Shown: one piece after another, positions 42,646-54,160 of the stretch
How the letters are laid out: each line of letters begins with the position of its first letter
How positions within the stretch are numbered: the stretch's first letter is position 1
Source of the DNA: Diphasiastrum complanatum
Lineage: Eukaryota; Streptophyta; Lycopodiopsida; Lycopodiales; Lycopodiaceae
Length of the DNA: 64,000 nt
Direction: 5' to 3'
NCBI GenBank assembly: GCA_029204225.1
Contig: CM055111.1
Coordinates: forward strand, 42,286,815 to 42,350,814
The notes under the pieces: model-generated
Told to the model about the DNA's origin: nothing
What the model saw: the letters and a program-made list of their open reading frames with translations, nothing else
Databases searched by the model: none
Translations under genes and position numbers: made by a program

Positions 42646-44049
42646 CCGATAGGTCATCTCCTCCTTATACTGAGATACCCAATTGCAATAAGTTTAGACA
42701 AGGACATCAAGAAGGTTTATTTCTAGCTAGCCATTTTCGAATCATCATGATTAGAATCGCAAGATTTTGAAGATCAACAAAACTGGACGAGCAACTCCAA
42801 ATAGGAATGTAGGAGACTAAAAAACTTGGATGCAGGTAGTAGCCCTGCACTCTTTATTTATGCCTATAGATGCTGCAAGTATCCTTTTTCAAAGCAAACA
42901 GTCAAAAAAGGTGTTGCAGAAGGTCCTAATATTCGGTGTGACAACTCTATACCGATTCCAAGCATAGCACTCTAAAGAGCTTCTCTACGTGCCCTGTCTG
43001 CAACCCTCTGGCAATAATAGCAAAAATTGACCTTTGTTCACAAGAAATGCTTGTAGAAAAAAGTGTAGCAAAACCAATAATGGTACTGATGAACAGCTTG
43101 GCGACTAAAATTAAAGGCAGACCTAGAATTAGCAAAACTCTAAGCGACTGCTAGAACTTCTTATGTAGGCAACTAAATATAAATACAAAGACGAAGAACC
43201 AAAAGTAGGAATTAGTGCTCAACACAGTGAATAGATGCATGTACTTGAAAAAGCATGCCTCAGAATAATACCGCAAAAAGACTGGCCAGTGCTAGAAAAC
43301 AGCAGACTGGTTAGGGACTAAACAAGCTTGTGATAAATTACTCAGGAGTCAGAATAAAGGTTCACAGTCTTGAATTGGTTCACACTATCACTTGCAAAAA
43401 GAAAATCAAACAAGAATTTCAAAGAGTGTTTAAAAACTAGTTCCAAGCTAAGGCCAAATTTGTAAGATTTACGCTGTGCACAAATTAATATATAAATTTC
43501 AGTTTAAGAGTCATTTTACAGACAGTATGAGCCAGCAGAAAAGCTTCACGACAAGACGAGGTAATTCGAGGTAAAGATTATTAAGGTTTCTTTAAACTAA
43601 ACATAAGACATTCAGTCAGGCTTCACAGGCCTGTGTACAGCATGTACTTGGCATCTCAAATTTCGATTTCATTGGGATATTGGGAGCCTGTCAAAGTAGT
43701 CTGTGTTCTAGTGTGGGTGTGGTTTGATGTGCGCATGAGGGAGGGGCACTTTCACACTAGTAAAGCTATTCTTCGCCAATAGTCAGCTTGTGGTAGAATT
43801 CGAATTTGAATTTAATTATGGCACTCCATAGAGCATATAAATAGTTCATAAACGTGACGAAACGCAATAGTAAACACGTCTGAGCGCGACATTTCTATGC
43901 ATTCATCTTTCCCAAATTCAAATTATTACGTTAACAACTACAATTTCTGCACAGCCAAGGATCAGTCGTAGAAATAAGCGGAACCACAGCATTCAAAAAC
44001 CAAATAGACTGCGTGACAAACTTTCCTCAAAGCAGCAAGCTGACCTTAA

Positions 44050-44330
44050 ATAAACAGCCAAACAGATTTTCTTCAATTTTTCAGCACATCTATTCTTTTA
44101 CAATAAGCGTTGCAACTAGCCTCCGCAGTTCGTTCACTACTACTCAAGCAGAGCAACAGCCTCTAAGTAACAGCTCCTCAGCCATCACGCAGGCGTTCCA
44201 TCGCCTCTTTACGCAGGAGAAGAAGAAGAAGGAGAAAGGGAGATGGAAAGAAGGCAAGAAAGAAAGAGGTCCTTTTCACGAAAGATGAACGCTCAGACGC
44301 AAAGAAGCAGCCACTCTAGGAAGGGAGTTG
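44050..44330 (-). promoter_or_regulatory. Possible 5' leader exon of the DUF3067 gene
   Basis: On the minus strand this has a long pyrimidine-rich leader (CCTTTCTCCTTCTTCTTC) of the kind found in plant 5' UTRs, short upstream ATGs and a candidate donor AAG/GTCAGC near 44,050. Its position 1.4 kb upstream of the coding exon fits a 5' UTR intron. No TATA box was identified with confidence. Confidence 0.3.
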
Positions 44331-45699
44331 AGACGAGGGTGATGTAGAATAGAAGTTGTGAAGTTTTAGAGTGGGAAAGCTTTGAACCATTGGTTAGAAG
44401 GGTGTCATGGCCCCATGGCACTCCAGCTTGGCACACACATCCTCCATGCTTCCCCTACTCACTCATCCCACACTCACACACACACTAGGCACGCCAAGAG
44501 CCTAAGAGCCCCTCCCCATTAACAAACTCTAAGGCACTACATGCACCTCATAGGTTTTGGACCTATCCCAATGGCTAAAATTCATCGTCATTAAGCAATT
44601 GTGTTAGTATGATCACATTTTATTTGTATGTCTCGAGGCTCTTTGTATAGAAGCGACTAACACTCCAATGTGTGAGCAGATGCCAACAACTTGTATTATT
44701 GAGACATGAAAATGTTTTTTTATATATGTACACACACACACACACACACACACATACACACAAAAGGAGTAGTTCAAATTCGATTTTCTAGGCGGGAGAA
44801 CATCCATGTGGTTCATATAGGACGGATAGCAAAGGTATAAGGAACGCCAAGTGAAGATCCGACTAGATCTTGTTGCATGAAGGACACTTGTGGAGCCAAA
44901 CCACCCAACCAACATGAAATGGCTAGTCAATACCCTAACCACTTCACCCCCAAGCCATGATGAATGAATGCAAGAGAGGAGGGGATCCTGGCTTCATGGA
45001 TCAAAAAATCCAATATGGAGATGGGCGAGTTTCCAGTAGTATATATAATCTCCTTTGGGGAGAGAATATTCTTCTTAGGATCCCACACACCCAAGTATAA
45101 GCAATTGGCCTCCTACTCTTGCATTATAGCAGTCAAACACCTGCAAGTGCTCCTATGTCCAATTATAGGTCTGGGCCCTCATAAGATTATTAATTACATT
45201 ATCGGCCAACTCTAGAATGACGAGGCATAACTAATAACCTTGTACATTGGAGTAACCGGCTATCCATGTTAGGAATTATTTCGAATCCCACATACTGGAC
45301 ATGGACGTAACAAAAGGTCTGACAAATAGGTTTGTGTGTGGGGGGTGATGGAGGGGCATAACTGTGACTCAACATCACTATTGCCACCACCCCCTTTCCA
45401 TGTGAACACCCTAATTTTTGACGCTTTGAGATGGCCTTTCCACCCATGTTCTCTACTCTCATAATCCACAATGCTATCATCTGCAATGTTCTCTTGTTTG
45501 GCAATGATCTTCATGGGTCTCTGTCATGCCCACAATTGATCTCGGATTACTTATCCCGTTAGAAGTCAGTAGGCCTACCTCGACCATAAGTTAATTATGA
45601 TTATGAGGGGTTTGGAGCCCTCAAGGATATATAGTAGTAATTAATGGTTGGAGGCCTAAACTCATGATGGTGGATTATTATGGATCTATCAGTATTATC
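44331..45699. other. Unassigned stretch with a (CA)n array
   Basis: A CA microsatellite at 44,730-44,763. No gene, LTR pair or pol motif recognised. Confidence 0.5.
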
Positions 45700-45985
45700 A
45701 ATCTTGAAGACAATCAAGACATGTTGGGGTCGAGGCTTGAGGAGGAGCATCTTCAAGCAATCACACCAAGAAGATCTATGAGAGAGAGATCCGAGCCCAA
45801 GAGGCCCTTTTATGTGGAGAAAGGCAAGCAAGTGGAGGATGGCACCACCTATTATGCAATTTTTATCTCTCATGAAGAGCCAAGAAGTGTCCAAGAAGCA
45901 CTCCAATCCAAGAGGTGATATGAAGCCATCTCTATGGAGTATGATGTCTTGATTTCCAACAACACTTGGGAGCTCGCGGTGGATC
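45700..45985 (+). pseudogene. Copia-C, part before the N2 insertion
   Basis: The linker between integrase and RT, ITPRRSMRERSEPKRPFYVE, followed by EEPRSVQEALQSKR, a stop, YEAISMEYDVLISNNTWELA. The text stops at GGATC where N2 begins, and resumes in frame at 51,267. Confidence 0.82.
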
Positions 45986-46806
45986 TGTGCAAAAAGTACA
46001 AAAAAGACCAAGAGTGGATTCTAATCTGATCCTCAAGAGGGATTGGTTGTCAGATTACTTGATCTATCAATCTACTTCAGATTAAGATCAATTCTAGACA
46101 CAAAATCCTAACAAGAACAATCATTAATTGAAGGTAAGTGTACTTTATGGTTTCACACATGTGAAACACTGTCTGAGTAGGGACTCCAACCTGAAAATCA
46201 AGTACACATTGATAGAACCTCAAAACAATCAAAACAAATGTAGACAAATGGAGAGAATCACTCAAAATTGCTTCCAAAACCAAGATTGGTGTCTCACAAT
46301 GATTATGGCCAAATGTGGCTCTATATATACAATAAGTGAGAGCTCGTGGTACTGATCATCCCTCTGATCCCACATGTGTGAAGGTGCTTTGTCATATGAT
46401 GATTCATCATGCAAAACTGACACTTGGACAAAACCTTCTATTTTGAACACTTTTGGTCCATTTTCCTTCTATATGGAGATCTACTTGGAAATATTCTAGA
46501 AGTCAAAATTCGCCTACTTTAGCTTATTCCACACATGTGAGCTGTCCTCTACACATGTGATATGAAACCTAACCAAAGGATGTGGCTCATGCAATCAATA
46601 GATTGATGCCATGTGTCATATGTCTAAAAAACTAGTTTTTGGACTTTTAGCCACTAGAACCTAAATTAAATCATATGTACAACCTATATGATTATGGTAC
46701 ATGACAAGTACATTATTTTCACACGTGGGAACAGGCTCCACACATGTGTGTTTATCTATATACAAGATTTTTGGCCTCTACCAAGCTTATTTTTGCATTT
46801 TTCACA
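45986..46806 (-). repeat. N2 3' LTR
   Basis: On the plus strand TGTGCAAAAAGTAC ... GCATTTTTCACA. Contains several CACATGTG palindromes. Confidence 0.93.
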
Positions 46807-46817
46807 CTCCTCAAAAA
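46807..46817 (-). other. N2 polypurine tract
   Basis: Minus strand TTTTTGAGGAG immediately before the 3' LTR, like TTTGAGGAGGAG in N1. Confidence 0.85.
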
Positions 46818-47159
46818 TCTAGCTTGGTAAATTTAGCTTGATGGAAAACATGATGATCTTGAACTTGACTCCATGGGCTGAATTGGTCTTTGCTAGTCCA
46901 AAAGGTGTGAAGATCAGCCAATGAGCTTGATGTTGATCTGAAATCACCATATCCATGATAGTGCTTCTTTGATGTGGACATCTTTGATGAACTTGAGAGC
47001 TTTGCACCATCCTAGCATCTTCGAAATTGATTCCTTCCAAATTTCATGTAGATGCTTGACTTTGAGGCTTGCTCCTTCTTCTTGTGCATGCTCCTCCATG
47101 AGAAAATAAAGATTTCTTCTTGAATTATTAGGATCACAAAGATCTAAATCATGTTACCA

Positions 47160-48240
47160 TGATCTAGAGAATTAGACTTATCCAAATTGGCAAGACTATG
47201 CATGCTATAATAACAAAGTGTTTGCATCATATCTTCATGCTTGTTTACCATGCTAATCTCAGATCCAATGAGGCTAAATACTTCATTATGGAGATAAGTG
47301 TCTTTAGAAGATGATTCACTTACTTTCATAAAGAGTTTACAGTTTGCCTCAATACAAATTTTCAAACTATGAGTGAACAAATCACTTTCGCTCTTATATG
47401 ACTCAAGAGCATACATTTGATGAAATAACCATTTGCTTTCTAATTGATTTAAAATCAATTTCAACCTTTTAAGAACATCATCTGTGTTCTCAAGAGAGAC
47501 TTCATACTCAACTAGTATGGCTTTACTCCAATTTTGAGATGCAATGATCTCACTAAAGCAAATTGATAAGAGAAGTAGTTATGAGATGTATACCACATGA
47601 GATATGCTCCTCTTTCCCTTGAAATGTGAGCCACATGGAATCAACCATATTTCTTGAGTTTCTTTTTGGAATCACAACTTGAGAAGGTCTCTCCTCCTCA
47701 ATCCTTGGCACACTTGAACCTTGAGAAGATTCTTTAAGATCCTCTTCATGGTGCTCCTTTTTTATGGAAATCCGAGACCTCCATGTCTCATAATGATCAC
47801 AACAAGTATGACCATTCAATATGCACTTCCTATGATTATCAAGATTACTTATGCTAGAAACATAAGTCCAAAAATCACCACAACTTGGCATGATTTTTCC
47901 AATATTGAAATCAAAAGGTATTTCCATATCAATAAAGCTAACTACTTGCTTATGGATATAAGTGTCCACTTTGGATGCTTCACTTATTCTCATTAGAAGT
48001 TTACAACTTGCCTTTAGGACTGAAAACATACAATTTTCATCTTTATGAATAAATACACCATTCATGATCTTATTGAAACCAAAAGATCCTACATTATGAA
48101 GATATTTCCATTTCCTTGACTTCATAACAAATGTAAGCTTACAAGTAAAACATATTTTGCTATCTTTTAAGGCATCACACTCAACTAGTATTGCCTTAAT
48201 CCACCTTTGAGATACAAAATCTCTTCAAAGCAAAATGGTT
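47160..48240 (-). CDS. N2 tandem-repeat protein frame (unrecognised)
   Basis: Two diverged units of about 130 residues. The upstream unit (48,240-47,835) runs from FVSQRWIKAILVECDALKD through CFTCKLTFVMKSRKWKYLHN and CKLLMRISEASKVDTYIHKQ to WTYVSSISNLD. The other (47,563-47,180) runs from ICFSEIIASQNWSKAILVEY through LKLILNQLESKWLFHQ and CKLFMKVSESSSKDTYLHNE to YYSMHSLANLD. Within each, a sub-unit of roughly 41-46 residues seems to repeat (CKL-x-M ... Y-H-x-x-V ... I/EI). A Ser/Glu-rich linker separates the units. Frameshifts break the frame between units and near its start, so this copy is damaged. I do not recognise the family; it is not a known gag, protease, integrase or RT. Confidence 0.6.
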
Positions 48241-48834
48241 CTTCATAAGTTGACATGATAGCATAAATGAAGCTATTTTCATTTTGTGATTGCTGCTCCT
48301 TATTCTTGATTTCTCTTGGATCATAGCAATAAGTTTGAACTTATCTAAATTTCCAAGCAAAATACTTTCCAAGGACATAAAATAAATCCAAGTTACTTTC
48401 ATAAAAATGACATCTATCTTTGCATCTTGAACCAAACAATGCACTTCCAAATGAAAAATTTCAAAAGTTTTGACATGTGTTGTGATGGACTCTTGAAGAC
48501 AAATCTTGCAAGTCCTTGTGAGACTCCAAGCCTCATTCACCTTTCCACAAAGGAAACACCTTTCCTTGGACTTATCCTTCTTGTATTTGCATTTTGAACT
48601 TGAAGCTCCATCCTTCACCTTGACCCCCTTGCTTTGGTTCTCCTTGGATGGATTGGTCTTCTTTTTGTAGCATCTTGAGAAAAAATATTCTCCCTTGCCA
48701 CAAAGGTTGCACTCTGGATCCTTTCTTTCCTTCAATAGGATGCCACCTATTGATGCCATGTGAATAAAAACCTGTGATATGATTCTACAAATGTAATTTG
48801 TGACTTTCAAGAGACTAGATTTGAACATCTTCAA
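48196..48834 (-). CDS. N2 frame with CCHC-like knuckle and CxxC pairs
   Basis: A 212-codon open frame. Residues 42-55 (CNLCGKGEYFFSRC) look like a gag zinc knuckle whose His is Tyr. A Lys-rich stretch follows, then CFLC (93-96) and CKIC (109-112), spaced like a second zinc site, and text that resembles the repeat units downstream (WIYFMSLESILLGNLDKF). It overlaps the start of the repeat region in another frame. Probably the C-terminal part of a gag fused to the repeat protein. No UBN2 gag core is visible upstream. Confidence 0.5.
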   Translation of the reverse strand: MKMFKSSLLKVTNYICRIISQVFIHMASIGGILLKERKDPECNLCGKGEYFFSRCYKKKTNPSKENQSKGVKVKDGASSSKCKYKKDKSKERCFLCGKVNEAWSLTRTCKICLQESITTHVKTFEIFHLEVHCLVQDAKIDVIFMKVTWIYFMSLESILLGNLDKFKLIAMIQEKSRIRSSNHKMKIASFMLSCQLMKNHFALKRFCISKVD

Positions 48835-50422
48835 TAATCTAGAATGATCTACAAAAGATCTAGCTCACAAACCTAAGAATCATTCTTCACAGTAATGACT
48901 AGTCACTTGGAAACTTTACTTTGATCACTAAGAAAAAAGCACACAATCTTTGAATCAAATCACTAAAGAAATCACATCCAATCTCCTATTGGACTCATCA
49001 AATACCAATGACTCTTTCTTTTAAAAGTTGAAATGGATATGAAAAAGATTTGACACCTAGATTTTTCTTTTCACTTGACTAATTCTCTCAACACTTGAGA
49101 TTCTTGAACAAAAGATGGGTTTTGTTTTAAACACATGAAAATCAAACTTAATCACTTATTTTGGACTCACTCTTGACCCAAATAATCTCACTCTTGAGAT
49201 TTAGAATGAATTTGATTTGATTTGAAAACAAACTATACCACCAATTTTTCACAAAGCTTAAAATTAGACAACTAGAGATTCACAAAGATCTCAACCATGC
49301 ATGAATACTCAAATATGGACTCCTCCTCATTCTAGACATCAAATGGGATCACAAATTGACCCTCACACTCTCACAAAGAAAGTTAAATAGAACTAATTTG
49401 AGTTTCATACGTTCTATGTCAATTTTTGCTCAACAAATTGAATTCAATCACTCCTATTGGATTCCACCAATTACTCTAGTTTTTAAGACTTGGAATGAAT
49501 TCAAAATCAAAAGTTGTGATTTTTCTTACTAAGATATTGTGCTTCAAAGAGCTAATACCACTTAGAAATATTTGATCACCTAGGAGAAGACAAATTCTTC
49601 ACCAATAACAACACATAATGAGCTTCTAGATCTTGCCCTCTACAAAGGAAGAAACTCTTAGAAAATTGGATCTCTCTCTACACATTTGTCATAGACACCT
49701 TAATGACTCTTTTCAAACCTTACAATCACTCAAACAAATTGAGTAGGGTTGAACAATGTGACTTGGATCTTAATCTCTTTTCTAGAACTCTCAATTTAAG
49801 CCAATCTATGTCAAATTCTACAAAAGATTTGCATAGATGCTCTATATGCACTAGAAACTCTCAAAGGTTTCACTTGGAGGACAGATCCAAGGATGTTTTC
49901 TAGCAAATTGATGCTTCTAAACTTGACCCTATCACTCTTGAACAAATCTAGAGTGATGGTACAATGGATTTCAACCTCTCACCTTGCATATCACTCCTTA
50001 ATCTATGATTTTAAGCAAAATCTCTCTTAACTTCAACATGCACTCAAAAAATCAGAGATAATCAATTAATGCACCTAATTCAAGCTTCAAATTTAATTTC
50101 TTGGCTGATCTAATCCAAAAACTAATAAAGGGATTAGATTCTCTATAAAAAAAATGCTTGATTTTGCACCAAAAATCACTCAAATTGGGTATGTGAGTCA
50201 AATTCTACAAATTTTTGAAATTTATCAGTCAAAACCGGAGCTGTATGGCCTCACACGTGTGAAAAGAGTTCCTACAGTCCACAACAAGATCTGGACCAAA
50301 ATTTTTGAGGATAGCTATCAGATCCAACTCACCACACAAAATTTGACTAGTTTTCAAAAAACTGCTAATTTTGGCTTTGATTTGGATTAACCCTATCAAT
50401 CTCAACAAAACCTCTTGTACTA
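48835..50422 (-). other. N2 5' internal region
   Basis: About 1.6 kb between PBS and the knuckle frame. AT-rich, no long frames, no gag core recognised. It contains a CACACGTGTG palindrome near 50,253. Confidence 0.55.
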
Positions 50423-50435
50423 GGCTCTGATACCA
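50423..50435 (-). other. N2 primer-binding site
   Basis: On the minus strand TGGTATCAGAGCC follows the 5' LTR, the standard initiator Met-tRNA site; the next bases, AGTACAAGAG, are also found after the N1 PBS. Confidence 0.93.
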
Positions 50436-51266
50436 TGTGCAAAAAGTACAAAAAGGACCAAGAGTGGATCCTAATCTGATCCTCAAGAGGGATTGGTTGT
50501 CAGATTACTTGATCTATCAATCTACTTCAGATTAAGGTCAATCTAGATCAATTCTAGACACAAAATCCTAACAAGAACAATCATTAATTGAAGGTAAGTG
50601 TACTTTATGGTTTCACACGTGTGAAACACTGTCTGAGTAGGGACTCCAACCTGAAATTCAAGTACACATTGATAGAACCTCAAAACAATCAAAACAAATG
50701 TAGACAAATGGAGAGAATCACTCAAAATTGCTTCCAAACCAAGATTGGTGTCTCACAATGATTATGGCCAAATGTGGCTCTATATATACAATAAGTGGGA
50801 TCTCGTGGTACTGATCATCCCTCTGATCCCACATGTGCGAAGGTGCTTTGTCATATGATGATTCATCATGCAAAACTGACACTTGGACAAAACCTTCTAT
50901 TTTGAGCACTTTTGGTCCATTTTCCTTCTATATGGAGATCTACTTGGAAATCTTCTAGAAGTCAAAATTCACCTACTTCAGCTTATTCCACACATGTGAA
51001 CTGTCCTCTACACATGTGATATGACAACTAACCAAAGGATGTGGCTCATGCAATCAATAGATTGATGCCATGTGTCATATGTCTAGAAAACTAGTTTTTG
51101 GCCTTTTTAGCCACTAGAACTTGAATTAAATCATATGTACAACCTATATGATTATGGTACATGACAAGTACATTATTTTAACACGTGGGAACAGGCTCCA
51201 CACATGTGTATTTATCTATATACAAGATTTTTGGCCTTTACCAAGCTTATTTTTTCATTTTTCACA
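50436..51266 (-). repeat. N2 5' LTR
   Basis: Plus strand TGTGCAAAAAGTAC ... TTTTTCACA; contains an extra GTCAATCTAG copy compared with the 3' LTR. Confidence 0.93.
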
Positions 51267-51855
51267 GGATTCACCTATTAACAAGCATGTTATTGGATGC
51301 AAGTGGGTGTTTCAAATCAAGTACAATAATGATGAATCTTTTAACAAGTTCAAAACAAGACTATGTGCCAAAAAATATGCTCAAATTCATGATCTTGACT
51401 ATGAAGACACCTTTGCACCCATGGCCAAGATGGTCACTATAAGAATTATCATTTCTATCGCATGCTATTTCAAGTGGAGGCTGTTCCAACTTTATGTTTC
51501 TAATGTCTTCCTCAATGGCTCCCTTGAGGAGGAGATATATATGGAGCAACCCGAAGGCTTTATCAAGGAAGGTGAAGTATCCAAAGTTTGTCTCTTATTC
51601 AAAAGTTTTTATGGGCTCAAACAAGCCCCAAGATATTGGTATGCAAGGCTCAACTCATTTCTCATCTCACTTGGATTCAATCTAAGTGCAGATAATCTCT
51701 CTTTGTACATAAAGTTTGTAAGTAGCAATATTGTCATTCTCATCATCTATGTAGATGATATAATCTTGAGTGGAAGTTGCATGAAGCTAGTTGATGAGAC
51801 AAAAAGTGCACTAGGTAGTGAATTTAATATGCAAAACTTGTTGTTGACTTTCTAT
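51267..51855 (+). pseudogene. Copia-C reverse transcriptase
   Basis: Open for nearly 200 codons: INKHVIGCKWVFQIKYNND, YAQIHDLDYEDTFAPMAKM, VSNVFLNGSLEEEIYMEQPE, FYGLKQAPRYWYARLNSFL, an intact YVDDIILSG box (51,749-51,775), and DETKSALGSEFNMQNL. The usual Asp of the LDVxNAFL motif is replaced (LYVSNVFL), a catalytic loss. It breaks off before RNase H. Confidence 0.87.
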
Positions 51856-53459
51856 CAGTAAGAATTTCCAAAGTCCAACTAGGAGTTCTACCATCTTGAG
51901 GTATGAGGTCTTCATTAGTTCTAGCAAGGGTTATGTGGTATCACTGTGTGATGCTAACCACTTCGACTTGTAGTAATACGATACTGATTTTTAGATTGCA
52001 CAAACATGCTAGCTTGGGGCCGATGGTCTAAACTAGAATCGTTCTCAAGACATGCAATCTGAGATACATCAAATTTGTAGACTGTTAATAGTATGACTAC
52101 CCTTCAAGCACTATTCCCTTATCAAGTAGCTCCCAGCAAACGCACCAATGTTAAGCGTCTGGCAGGTCAAATAACATAAGCAACCCGCAAATGGCTAATC
52201 TGTAGAGTCCACAGTCGTACATATAGATAATCGCCCTTCAAACAATAGCCCATTATCAAATTCCTCCCGACAGACGCACCAATGTTAAGCATCTTGCGTG
52301 TCAAATAACATAAGCAACCCGCAAATGGCTAATCTGTATAGTCCACAGCCCTACATATAGATAATCGCCCTTCAAACAATAGCCCATTATCAAATTCCTC
52401 CCAGCAGATGCACCAATGTTAGGGCCATTTTTGACGGGGGGTTGGTCCAGCCAAAACATCCTAAAAGAGTCAAGGGGTCTCACCTCTAATGCCGGTTCGG
52501 CCCTACGTGAGCAACAGAGGATTTGCCACTTCCAACCCTGATGGCCCTCTCTATTGCCTCGTGCTCCCCCACCGATGAGAGTTTTCCAGGCTCTCAGAGA
52601 TACGGTTGCTAATACTTTTGGTGCAATGATTCACTAGCTTTCTAGAATTATGGTTCCATAAAAACTTTTGATCGCTAATTCACTAATGTCTCTTTCCCCA
52701 TTGAATTCGGCTTACAGTTAGTAAATATCTTACATGGGCTGGAAACCGATTTACTGTCTATGATGTGCTCGTGGGGTGCAAGTTATACGCACCGCTTTGT
52801 TTGCTAAGCGGTGGTATTTTCGCCGACCGTCGGGTCTAGGTATTTCGCTAGACAGTACCGACGGCGGGTGGGACTAGTGTGACGCTTAACCAAGACGATG
52901 TATTTCAACCGCGGATGGTGGACGGCCCGCTCTAGTGTTTCACAGAGGTATGGTCCAATTAATACGCTTCATAATGGAAAACAAACGATTCCAACTTGAC
53001 GATTTTCACAATTTATAGATCATGCCGTATGTCAACTAGTTTATAGACCGGCCAACAACCACATGCAGTTACTATGAAGGAAAACCAGGCTCCACTACTA
53101 GCAATGTATGATCTACTAGAAGAACATTGTTTTAACTTTAAAATGAAGAAGCGATTCCATGGTAAGTACAATTCAACTCATGAACCGGTTGTCCCCTCTT
53201 TCCTAACGGAAAACAATTCTATTGTCAGTCTAGTTCAAATCATTTAAAAATAGCAATTACGGCGTAAATACTGATAACCCTAGATGACGCATGAAGCCTC
53301 AATAGCTATTTACCCTATCCGGCCAAAATCACAAACAATTTCATTATGTCAAAACAATAGCAAGTACGGAATCTTCGGAGTGCATGATTCCTGAAACACT
53401 ACACACCGGCATACTACCATTCTGGTTCTAAAATTTTTAGTACGATTCACTACAGTACA
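51856..53459. other. Unassigned stretch with a 134 bp tandem repeat
   Basis: Apart from the tandem array at 52,075-52,420 I see no gene or transposon signature. A GC-richer part at 52,780-52,930 has several CCGAC/GTCGG words. Confidence 0.5.
52075..52420. repeat. 134 bp tandem repeat, ~2.6 copies
   Basis: CGCACCAATGTTAAGC marks successive copies at 52,141 and 52,275; a diverged TGCACCAATGTTAGGG starts the last partial one at 52,409. The two full copies differ at only a few positions. Confidence 0.93.
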
Positions 53460-54160
53460 CATTCGACCCATTACTTCATGCCAATTTCTTCCAAGATTTG
53501 TCTCAACCATATAGCTTCATGTGCTGCACTACACATTGCCTTTTACTCTGCTTCTATGGTGGATAGAGCAATTGTACTTTGCTTCTTACTAGACCAAGAA
53601 AAACAACTACCACAAAACTGGAATACATACCCTGTGGTGGATCTACGATCATCATAGTCACCTCCCCAATCTGCATCCACATAGCCACACAACTCAAGTA
53701 AACCATCATTCTTCCTATAAAGAATGAAAATCCTATAATAGTTGGCATGACCCATGAAAATGTAGACCTCACGGATCGTCCCTGGTGGTGGTAGATCAAC
53801 AATGATCCTGATCTTTGATAGGTCTGTGGCGATCCCGTGTCTTGATACTATATGGCCGAGTATCAAGCCATGCGTCACCCAGAATTGACATTTTTCTGGA
53901 TTCAGGGAGAGCTGATATTCGCGGCATTTTTGTAGCACCTTCTCCAAATTGGATAAGTGTTCTGAATCTGGTCCATGCATGCACAGATCGTCCAAGAAAA
54001 TTTCTAGAAATCTTTGCAAATAATCTTTGAATGCTGCCTGCATGACTCGCTGGAAAGTGCTTGGGGCATTGCAAAGTCCGAATGGCATCACTTTATAGGC
54101 ATAAGTTTCCCATTCCGTGGCGAATGTTGTCTTGTGCTGGTCCTGGGGGGCTATTTTCAC
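53460..54160 (-). pseudogene. Gypsy RT fused to Copia RNase H
   Basis: A 205-codon open frame (54,160-53,543). Residues 1-146 are Gypsy RT: TTFATEWETYAYKVMPFGLC, APSTFQRVMQ, the catalytic IFLDDLCMHG (54-63), NPEKCQFWV, and PPPGTIREVYIFMGHANYYR. From about residue 148 the text is Copia RNase H: GYVDADWGGDYDDRRSTTGY, SWSSKKQSTIALSTIEAE. The frame then hits TAA (Tyr in relatives) and continues as KAMCSAAHEAIWLRQILEEI to about 53,465. The join near 53,722 keeps the frame. It probably arose by recombination between unrelated elements; there is no evidence that the fusion is used. Confidence 0.88.

Larger units (their letters stand above)
45981..51271 (-). mobile_element. Non-autonomous Copia element N2, nested in Copia-C
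   Basis: 5,281 bp (45,986-51,266) on the minus strand, flanked by GGATC (45,981-45,985) and GGATT (51,267-51,271), a 5 bp target duplication with one change. LTRs are 821 and 831 bp and differ at about 3% by eye, plus a 10 bp duplication. It has a PBS and PPT but no protease, integrase, RT or RNase H. The interior carries a gag-type knuckle and a repeat-protein frame. The LTR ends, PBS surroundings and PPT resemble N1, so the two are related families. Confidence 0.9.

Noticed and set aside
42502-42667. Alternative frame over the first DUF3067 exon (DDLSDGIFKCGVPEYHS ...)
   Set aside because: It runs into a stop before the splice donor, whereas the chosen frame passes through acceptor and donor in phase with the DUF3067 domain.
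52075-52420. Regular repeats considered as a CRISPR array
   Set aside because: The unit is 134 bp with no repeat/spacer alternation, and the DNA is plant nuclear.
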